Source: an uncultured euryarchaeote (GTDB lineage Archaea > Thermoplasmatota > Poseidoniia > Poseidoniales > Thalassarchaeaceae). Taken from it: a DNA stretch of 5,035 bases. The notes below the pieces were generated by a model. It saw only the letters and a list, made by a program, of their open reading frames with translations. It was not told the DNA's origin and did no database searches. The stretch's first letter is position 1. Each line of letters opens with the position of its first letter. The stretch is from positions 1-5,035 of the forward strand of contig CALEIW010000039.1 in the NCBI GenBank assembly GCA_937876055.1. The letters run 5' to 3'. Below are positions 1-5,035 of this stretch, in pieces. Made by a program: the position numbers and the translations under genes.

Positions 1-110
1 TTCTCTTGAACTTCCGTTCCACTTGTGATATTAGTTGAATCACTAACAACAACCACAGGGGGCTTGCCTTCACCCTCACTCATCGGGTTGGCGACCAATG
101 AGGACGTCAT
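1..110 (-). CDS. 5' fragment of an unrecognised protein, cut by the left window edge
   Basis: An open frame starts at an ATG (complement of 108-110), 14 bases after the stop of the PINA-like gene, and stays open to base 1, giving 36 complete codons. The predicted start is MTSSLVANPMSEGEG, followed by a short hydrophobic run (KPPVVVVSDS) and a Ser/Thr-rich stretch (TNITSGTEVQE). The first ATG is preceded at close spacing by AAGGG, a possible weak ribosome binding site. A second in-frame ATG (complement of 81-83) would give a protein starting MSEGEGKPP and is a credible alternative. Same strand and tight spacing suggest it is the next cistron of the thrC/membrane protein/ATPase cluster. I do not recognise the family, and too little is present to assign one. 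The frame could also be fortuitous, since 110 bases without a stop is not strong evidence alone. Confidence 0.45.
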   Translation of the reverse strand, partial: MTSSLVANPMSEGEGKPPVVVVSDSTNITSGTEVQE

Positions 111-124
111 GAACCCTTGCGAAC

Positions 125-1492
125 TCAACGGCGTCCACGTTTGCCCTTTCTTCCACCTTTACGCTTCTTTCCGGTGTGTTCCCACTGGCGGCCTGAACGA
201 CTGCGCCAGTCTTCCAAGTCTCCTGCTCCCCAGGACTCTTTCTCCACCCTCTTTCGAAGGGCTCTTGGTAACTCGGTTACTGACTTAACGTTGAGTTTGA
301 TCTTACCCATATCTTTCTCCAATTGGCGAATGCCGTCGCCTCCTGGACCAACCATTGCTCCAACAGCCGAATCGTCAACGAAGATATCTGCCGATGAATC
401 GGTTAGGAACTTAGCATGCAAGACGGATATTCCGGTGAGTCGGGACGCTTCTCGCTTCAATTCCTCAGCGGCAAGTCTCCAAGCGGGACTGCCGCCTTCT
501 CCGCTTCCACCACTAACAGGAACGACTGCAATTTCAGAGCCGAAGGCGAACATTTCGTGAGTCAATTCGCCGCTTGGGAATCGCTTGATTTCAATTACGG
601 GACGACTGAGATCTGACTCCATTCCAGTGGGCGCACGAACAACCATCTTCAGTTCGAGAACCTCGCTAACCTTACCCTTCTCGATATTGATGACGGTATC
701 CAAAACTTGTGAAATTAGTCCTAATTCTACTTTACCAACAAGGCGTTGAATGGCTTCCAGTGCACTGTTTGCGTGCGTTACGCCGAGAAGTCCGACACCT
801 GCGAGGCGTACATCTCCAAATATCTCGAAATCTCTTGCTCTGCGAACCTCATCAAAAATTACGAAGTCAGGTCGAACGAGGAAAATCACCTCCGCGGTTT
901 TCTCTAAATTGCCCTCCAGAGGTGCGTATTGAGTAACTCTCTGTGGGACTTGTAAATCCCTAGGTGCTTCCATGGTCTTGACCATCGCCCCAACCGATTC
1001 ATCGAGATGGGCTGCTATTGCTTGAGCGAAGGTTGTCTTTCCACTTCCTGGCTTTCCAACGACGAATACTCCACGGTGATGGTCTGAAAGTCGTCGAATC
1101 AATTCGTCATTCAACTCATAGTCACTGAGTTTGAGGTGGGCTACGGGTCTAACGACGGTAATTTCCCATGCTTCTGAGAATGGTGGCCATGCGCAGGTTA
1201 CTCTCAAGTCTCCGATTTGCATAATTCTACAGCCTTCGCGCTCGATCTCAATGAAGCAATCCGAGCGAGCATCATTTTGCTCGACTACCGATGCCAAATC
1301 CTCTGCAAGTGATTCTAGCATCGGCTTATCCCAAACTTCGCCCTCTACCTCTTCTAACCTCAATTGACTGATGTGACCAGCCTTTACTCGTGGAGGACAA
1401 TCGGCCTTGAGAAATACAGTTGATGCAGTTTCATCGGATAACAATGACTCCAATGAATCAGGAAGCGGAGGGTGGTCGCCGAAGGCCGCCAT
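125..1492 (-). CDS. PINA-like archaeal ATPase with KH domain, lacking the N-terminal PIN domain
   Basis: A 455-residue P-loop ATPase of the VirB11/PilT-like secretion-ATPase superfamily, closest in layout to archaeal PINA proteins, which are hexameric nucleic-acid ATPases linked to Holliday-junction processing in Sulfolobus. Residues about 22-120 form the ATPase N-terminal domain. Walker A is GKPGSGKTT (146-154). RPDFVIFDEVRR (207-218) holds Walker B with D214/E215, then RLAGVG and the GVTHAN His box (H240). Residues about 355-405 look like a KH domain with loop GPGG (382-385). The C-terminus is a strongly basic tail (about 441-455, KKRKGGRKGKRGRR), probably nucleic-acid binding. Family members usually carry an N-terminal PIN nuclease domain of about 130-150 residues, and none is present. 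An in-frame TAA lies at 1496-1498, just before the ATG, so the frame cannot extend. No clear Shine-Dalgarno site precedes the start. It lies 52 bases downstream of a small membrane-protein gene. The family call is firm; the cellular role is inferred. Confidence 0.88.
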   Translation of the reverse strand: MAAFGDHPPLPDSLESLLSDETASTVFLKADCPPRVKAGHISQLRLEEVEGEVWDKPMLESLAEDLASVVEQNDARSDCFIEIEREGCRIMQIGDLRVTCAWPPFSEAWEITVVRPVAHLKLSDYELNDELIRRLSDHHRGVFVVGKPGSGKTTFAQAIAAHLDESVGAMVKTMEAPRDLQVPQRVTQYAPLEGNLEKTAEVIFLVRPDFVIFDEVRRARDFEIFGDVRLAGVGLLGVTHANSALEAIQRLVGKVELGLISQVLDTVINIEKGKVSEVLELKMVVRAPTGMESDLSRPVIEIKRFPSGELTHEMFAFGSEIAVVPVSGGSGEGGSPAWRLAAEELKREASRLTGISVLHAKFLTDSSADIFVDDSAVGAMVGPGGDGIRQLEKDMGKIKLNVKSVTELPRALRKRVEKESWGAGDLEDWRSRSGRQWEHTGKKRKGGRKGKRGRR

Positions 1493-1544
1493 GGATTAGA
1501 CTGTGAGCCAGCGGCCTTTCACCGTTGGGGGATAAGTTGTCTAC

Positions 1545-1871
1545 TCAATTCAGGACGTTTACACACCAACGCGCGAACATGGTAGCGGAAAATGCGACTG
1601 CTAGCGCAGGAACATCCGGATAATCCAGATTGCTTGTGTAAACGACGTACTGAGCCATTGTTACGGCAATTATTGTGGCGATGTCTCTGATTTCTGGCAT
1701 GCCCCAACCAGACTGTGTGCGGATATGCTCTCGGCCTACCCAAGTATACCAAACCAATGCGACAAGGCCGGCAATCAATGCGTGTCCAACTACCCAACCT
1801 ATAGTGTCTCCAAAAGTTGCAACTATGCTATCTTGGAAGTCGCCGAAAAGCATCGAGGCGAGGTCTACCAT
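1545..1871 (-). CDS. small three-helix membrane protein of unknown function
   Basis: A 108-residue protein from the ATG at complement 1869-1871. I see three probable membrane segments: about 23-44 (GWVVGHALIAGLVALVWYTW), about 63-79 (IATIIAVTMAQYVVYTS) and about 86-104 (VPALAVAFSATMFARW). A polar loop (GREHIRTQSGWGMPEIRD) joins the first two. No catalytic motif, lipobox or known family signature is visible. A TTG ten codons upstream (complement of 1899-1901) would add MKNIRRLGCN. I prefer the ATG because GGGTG lies 4 bases before it and the added residues look unlike the rest. The gene starts 42 bases after thrC and ends 52 bases before the ATPase gene, so it is probably co-transcribed with both. 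It may be a lineage-specific membrane protein. Three good hydrophobic segments in one uninterrupted frame, with flanking genes on the same strand, make it likely to be real. Confidence 0.72.
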   Translation of the reverse strand: MVDLASMLFGDFQDSIVATFGDTIGWVVGHALIAGLVALVWYTWVGREHIRTQSGWGMPEIRDIATIIAVTMAQYVVYTSNLDYPDVPALAVAFSATMFARWCVNVLN

Positions 1872-1913
1872 GTTACACCCGAGTCGCCTTATGTTCTTCA
1901 ATCAACGGTATGT

Positions 1914-3200
1914 TCACTGACGGATAATGCGTCTAATTTCATCAATATCTGCTGGCGCGGAAATTGGAGCATTTGCTCTTTGAGATTCAATTCCATCCAA
2001 CTCTCCCATGTGATAATTAACCACTATATCAGGGTCCTTCAATAGATTACCAGTAAGCATACCTACAACACGCTGCTGAGGGTCAATTACACCCTCTTGA
2101 ACGAGTCTTCTAATTCCCGCTACTGTAGCGCAGCTGGCGGGTTCTGCACCAATTCCTGCTGCATCGACTATCGCCTTCGCATCCATGATTTGGTCATCGG
2201 TTACTTCCGTTACTATTCCATCCAATGCGGTAATTCCGCGCATTGATTTGCGCCACGAAACTGGATTGCCAATCTTGATTGCAGTTGCGATTGTTTCTGC
2301 CTTGACTGGTTCAATATCTGTTCCTTCTGACCAAGCGGTATAGAGAGGGTTTGCTCCTGCTGCCTGAACGACAGCGATGCGTGGTAATTGATCGATAATT
2401 CCTAACTCGTGAAGTTCCAACAAACCCTTGGCAATGGCTGTGTTGTTTCCGAGATTTCCTCCTGGCAGGACTATCCAATCAGGAACCTGCCAATCGAGGT
2501 CTTGCATGATTTCCATTCCGATTGCTTTTTGCCCTTCAATTCGGAATGGATTTATTGAATTCAGGAGGTATATTCCTTCACTATCGCATACATCCTGAAC
2601 TAAGGCCATAGCATCGTCGAAGTCGCCTTCTATTTGGATGGTCTTTGCCCCATATGCTAGGGCCTGACTTAACTTACCGAAGGCGATTTTTCCTTCTGGT
2701 ATGAAAATTAATCCATCCATGCCGGAAATCGCTGCATAGGAAGCCATTGAGGCGGATGTATTGCCGGTTGAAGCGCAAGCAACTGCGCTCATTTCGAGGA
2801 GTTTCGCAACAGTGATTCCGACAGTCATTCCGCGATCCTTGAAGGAACCAGTTGGGTTCTCTCCTTCATGCTTCAACCAGAGGTCTTCAACTCCAACTTC
2901 CCGGCCTATTTCGCTGGCATTGTAGAGGTTTGTCGAGCCTTCGCCTCGGGCCGCTGCAATCTCCTGCAATTTCTCGTCGCCCAAAGGTAGGATTAGTTCG
3001 CGAAATCGCCAAACTCCGGAGCGGTCAAGCGAGTCTTTTGAGGATAATCTCGCGTCAAGAATTTCACGGGTTAATTCGCATTGAGATAAATCGTGAATTA
3101 CATCTAGGGTGCCCGAACAATCGCATCGATATCTTAGCTCAAGACCTGCGTAAGTCTCGCCGCAACGAACACAAGAAAGGTGCCATGGGACCTCACTCAT
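1914..3200 (-). CDS. thrC: threonine synthase (PLP-dependent)
   Basis: Threonine synthase converts O-phospho-L-homoserine and water to L-threonine and phosphate, the last step of threonine synthesis, in the cytoplasm. From the ATG at complement 3198-3200 it is 428 residues, normal for the family. The N-terminus carries a rubredoxin/zinc-ribbon-like Cys set, C10-x2-C13 and C26-x-C28, common in archaeal-type enzymes. The fold-type II PLP core follows: GSFKDRG (118-124) with K121 as the Schiff-base lysine, STGNTS (144-149) with the cofactor-contacting N147, the phosphate-binding loop LPGGNLGNN (245-253), and the late GAEPASCATVAG segment (351-362). An upstream in-frame ATG (complement of 3261-3263) would add 21 Arg-rich residues. 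I reject it because the Cys motif normally sits near the N-terminus and an AT-rich promoter-like patch lies inside that extension. It is the first gene of the minus-strand cluster; no other threonine-pathway gene is in the window. Confidence 0.95.
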   Translation of the reverse strand: MSEVPWHLSCVRCGETYAGLELRYRCDCSGTLDVIHDLSQCELTREILDARLSSKDSLDRSGVWRFRELILPLGDEKLQEIAAARGEGSTNLYNASEIGREVGVEDLWLKHEGENPTGSFKDRGMTVGITVAKLLEMSAVACASTGNTSASMASYAAISGMDGLIFIPEGKIAFGKLSQALAYGAKTIQIEGDFDDAMALVQDVCDSEGIYLLNSINPFRIEGQKAIGMEIMQDLDWQVPDWIVLPGGNLGNNTAIAKGLLELHELGIIDQLPRIAVVQAAGANPLYTAWSEGTDIEPVKAETIATAIKIGNPVSWRKSMRGITALDGIVTEVTDDQIMDAKAIVDAAGIGAEPASCATVAGIRRLVQEGVIDPQQRVVGMLTGNLLKDPDIVVNYHMGELDGIESQRANAPISAPADIDEIRRIIRQ

Positions 3201-3287
3201 CACTCTCTCGAGCCTGTCGCATTGATTTGAAACCCATCGGGACCTTCTCACCGATGCAGACATAGCGAGTCGGTTCGACGGGAGAGC
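3201..3287. promoter_or_regulatory. divergent intergenic region, probable promoters for both gene clusters
   Basis: These 87 bases separate the divergent starts of thrC and the glycosyltransferase, so initiation signals for both clusters should lie here or just inside the coding ends. On the minus strand the patch TTTCAAATCAAT (complement of 3221-3232) is centred about 26 bases before the thrC ATG. That is where an archaeal TATA box would sit for a leaderless or very short-leader transcript. On the plus strand no convincing TATA element was found. The purine-rich GGGAGAG (3280-3286) just before the GTG could act as a Shine-Dalgarno site, although its spacing is short. No operator-like inverted repeat was recognised. 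The location is secure; the individual elements are tentative. Confidence 0.4.
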
Positions 3288-4520
3288 GTGAGCGGAGGCA
3301 AGACGAGGTTACTTGTTGTCAAGGCAGCAATGACTGTCTATGGCGGAGCAGCCCGTGATTTGATGCGTAATTTACCTGCAATTTCAGAGCATTTTGAGGT
3401 AAAATTTCTCTGTCTTAATTTACGGGATTCGCAAAGAACTCTGATTGAATCAATGGGGGTCGAAGTCCTTTGTCCAGAACAGCAATGGGAAGCTGAAGGT
3501 GGGATTTGGAATGAGATTACGGCTGGTCAAGAACGTAGTGCTGCGGCAGCATGGCATAGGTTTGAGGAAGCCGGAGAAGCAATTCAATGGGCTGATGCTA
3601 TTCACCTAACTGGTGGTAATGGCTCAATGGAGTTTCCAAGTCTAGTTCCGTCTGACAAGCCGATGCATTTGCACTTCCTTGAGTCAAAGCCTGGCATTCA
3701 CGATGATGTAAGTCACCTGAAGCCCGATGGTAGTGGAGGATGGAGGCCAAAACTTCTGCATATCTTACAAACTCGTCAGCGGGCTCGAATTGAGGCTTCA
3801 TTTCGTAAGTTTGCAAAAAACGACAATTGGATTGTAAGTGCAAACTCGGCTTTTTCTGCATCTAATCTAAAGAGAATTTACGGCATAGAGGGGGGTGTTT
3901 TGCACCCTTCTGTTGATCTGTCGGAATTCCCACGTCAACCGAGTTCTGGGGAGTCTTCGAGTTTCGAATCTACAGGAGTAAGTATCCTAGGCCCATATGT
4001 CGCAACCATTGGTAGGATATCTCGCTTCAAAGGCACCTATGAGACTGTTCAGCACCTTTCTGGAAGTAATCTAAATCTTGTTGTAATTGGCGGCGGTTCA
4101 GCAGAAGAAATAGAACAACTGCAAGCCTATGGAAAGAAAAATGGTGTTGTTGTAATGGCTTTATCTGGCCTTTCCTCAGAAGCCATGCGGTCGGTAATGC
4201 GAAACTCGGTTGCAATTGTTGGTTTGGCTCATGGTGAGGCATTCGGACTGACGCCAATCGAAGCCATGGCATTGGGCACTCCTCCTATTTTCGTTAACGA
4301 AGGTGGTTACCGAGAAACCGTTGTCGATGGTACGAATGGACGTTTGATTCAGCGTGGAGATTTCGCCTCGTGGAAGGCTGCACTTGAGCAAGCCCAGGAG
4401 CAAGATACTCGCGCGGGTTGGGCTGAGGCTGGGCTTGCGAGAATTGAGGAATTAGGATTGACACCGGAACGTCACGCCCAAAGGCTAGTTGACAAGTTAC
4501 GGCCTTTGCTGGGAAATTGA
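3288..4520 (+). CDS. GT4-family glycosyltransferase (glycosyl transferases group 1)
   Basis: A 410-residue GT-B-fold retaining glycosyltransferase that transfers a sugar from a nucleotide-sugar donor; the donor and acceptor cannot be read from sequence. The N-terminal Rossmann domain begins RLLVVKAAMTVYGGAARDL (7-25), with the Gly-rich loop typical of GT4 enzymes. The C-terminal donor domain shows VATIGRISRFKGT (238-250), with R243 and K248 placed like the nucleotide-diphosphate-binding basic residues. It also has the E-x7-E motif GEAFGLTPIEAMALGTP (E317 and E325), followed by a GGYRETVVDGTNG-like segment (339-351). No signal peptide or membrane helix is apparent, so it is probably cytosolic or peripheral. 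The start is GTG; an in-frame stop lies at 3228-3230 and no other start lies between. Starting at the ATG at 3330 would delete the first beta strand. It is divergent from thrC and lies 22 bases ahead of a class-III aminotransferase-fold gene, probably in one operon. Surface glycan or glycolipid synthesis is a guess. Confidence 0.9.
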   Translation: MSGGKTRLLVVKAAMTVYGGAARDLMRNLPAISEHFEVKFLCLNLRDSQRTLIESMGVEVLCPEQQWEAEGGIWNEITAGQERSAAAAWHRFEEAGEAIQWADAIHLTGGNGSMEFPSLVPSDKPMHLHFLESKPGIHDDVSHLKPDGSGGWRPKLLHILQTRQRARIEASFRKFAKNDNWIVSANSAFSASNLKRIYGIEGGVLHPSVDLSEFPRQPSSGESSSFESTGVSILGPYVATIGRISRFKGTYETVQHLSGSNLNLVVIGGGSAEEIEQLQAYGKKNGVVVMALSGLSSEAMRSVMRNSVAIVGLAHGEAFGLTPIEAMALGTPPIFVNEGGYRETVVDGTNGRLIQRGDFASWKAALEQAQEQDTRAGWAEAGLARIEELGLTPERHAQRLVDKLRPLLGN

Positions 4521-4542
4521 TTAGAAGAATGAGACTGAAAAC

Positions 4543-5035
4543 ATGACCGATTTGAGCGAATTGCTTGATGCGCGAAATCGTCACATCAGCAACTCGTTGT
4601 CTATTGGACACGGTAAACCACTTCACATCGTGAAAGGAGAAATGCAGTATCTCTATTCCATTGATGGAACTAGGTATCTTGATCTTGTAAACAACGTCTG
4701 TCACGTAGGTCATTGTCATCCAAAAGTGGTTGCAGCAGGTCAACAACAAATGGAAATTCTTAGCACAAATACTCGCTACATATACGACGGTTTAACCGAC
4801 TATATTTCGAGGTTGGCGAATACTCTACCTGATGGCCTTGATGTTGGTTTCATGGTCAATTCTGGAAGTGAGGCAAACGAACTGGCTATCCGCTTGGCTA
4901 GAGCTCATACAGGAAATCACAACATGTTGGTGGCCGATGGAGGATATCACGGCAACACCAGTATGCTCGTTCAATTGAGCCCGTACAAATTTCTTGGACC
5001 CGGCGGTAAAGGAGTTCCAGAGCCTTGGGTACACG
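4543..5035 (+). CDS. class-III PLP aminotransferase-fold enzyme, phospho-lyase-like (5' part, cut by right edge)
   Basis: The frame from the ATG at 4543-4545 stays open to the window end, giving 164 residues of a family usually about 420-450 long. It therefore lacks the later half with the PLP lysine. It shows the class-III pattern: YLYSIDGTRYLDLVNNV (36-52), HVGHCHPKVV (54-63), LSTNTRYIYD (73-82), the PLP-phosphate loop NSGSEANELAIRLAR (106-120), and DGGYHG (132-137), whose aromatic residue stacks on the cofactor ring. The wording VGHCHP, NTRY, NSGSEAN and SPYKF is, from memory, closest to ethanolamine-phosphate phospho-lyase and 5-phosphohydroxylysine phospho-lyase. These enzymes eliminate phosphate and ammonia from an amino-phosphate rather than transaminate. 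A true omega-aminotransferase remains possible. It begins 22 bases after the glycosyltransferase stop, with no clear Shine-Dalgarno site, and is probably co-transcribed. The class is secure; the specific reaction is moderate at best. Confidence 0.85.
   Translation, partial: MTDLSELLDARNRHISNSLSIGHGKPLHIVKGEMQYLYSIDGTRYLDLVNNVCHVGHCHPKVVAAGQQQMEILSTNTRYIYDGLTDYISRLANTLPDGLDVGFMVNSGSEANELAIRLARAHTGNHNMLVADGGYHGNTSMLVQLSPYKFLGPGGKGVPEPWVH

Noticed and set aside
117..560. A 147-codon plus-strand frame antisense to the ATPase 3' end
   Set aside because: The Pro/Ser/Arg-rich product mirrors the KH-domain and basic-tail coding sequence on the opposite strand and has no motif of its own.
1493..1544. 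Possible remnant of a PIN domain or a separate small gene upstream of the ATPase
   Set aside because: The gap is only 52 bases with an in-frame TAA at 1496-1498. It is too short for a domain remnant, and no conserved PIN acidic motif can be read.
1519..1797. A 92-codon minus-strand frame overlapping the membrane-protein gene
   Set aside because: Its product is rich in Arg, Cys, His and Ser without organised hydrophobic or catalytic motifs, as expected of an out-of-frame shadow. The overlapping frame gives three clean membrane helices.
2852..3265. A 137-codon plus-strand frame antisense to the thrC 5' end
   Set aside because: thrC is unmistakable on the other strand. The antisense product is Arg/Leu/Ser-rich, shows no family motif and is best explained as a shadow.
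526..3390. A 15-base direct repeat, ctgcaatttcagagc, at 526-540 and 3376-3390
   Set aside because: Both copies lie inside coding sequence on opposite coding strands (ATPase and glycosyltransferase), with no flanking similarity and no further copies noticed. One such match in 5 kb is uncommon but not striking, so it is treated as coincidence.
4294..4749. A 151-codon minus-strand frame spanning the end of the glycosyltransferase and the start of the PLP enzyme gene
   Set aside because: It is antisense to two genes with clear family motifs. Its own product has no recognisable domain.

Overview
The window looks like chromosomal DNA from an archaeon, most plausibly a mesophilic planktonic euryarchaeon of the Marine Group II/Thermoplasmatota kind. 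The main evidence is a PINA-type ATPase (VirB11/PilT-like AAA+ core plus KH domain), a family typical of archaea, and an archaeal-looking threonine synthase with an N-terminal Cys cluster. Strong Shine-Dalgarno sites are scarce and genes are closely packed. The lineage is an inference from protein resemblance, not a measured placement.

Layout: the window splits at a short divergent intergenic region near 3201-3287. To its left, everything is on the minus strand and reads thrC (3200-1914), a small three-helix membrane protein (1871-1545), a PINA-like ATPase/KH protein (1492-125), and the first 36 codons of an unrecognised gene that runs off the left edge (110-1). The gaps are 14 to 52 bases, so these four are probably co-transcribed. 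To its right, on the plus strand, a GT4-family glycosyltransferase (3288-4520) is followed after 22 bases by the first 164 residues of a class-III PLP aminotransferase-fold enzyme (4543 to the right edge). That enzyme most resembles the ethanolamine-phosphate/phosphohydroxylysine phospho-lyase group.

Function: the left cluster joins a housekeeping amino-acid gene (the last step of threonine synthesis) to a nucleic-acid ATPase and a membrane protein with no obvious pathway link, which is common in compact archaeal genomes. The right pair could belong to cell-surface glycan or polar-lipid metabolism, but that rests only on adjacency and family. No RNA gene, CRISPR array, insertion sequence, integrase or long repeat was seen, and no gap without a gene exceeds 90 bases. 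Nothing here amounts to a clear new system. The most notable points are the absence of the PIN nuclease domain from the PINA-like protein, the phospho-lyase-like enzyme beside a glycosyltransferase, and two small genes I could not identify.
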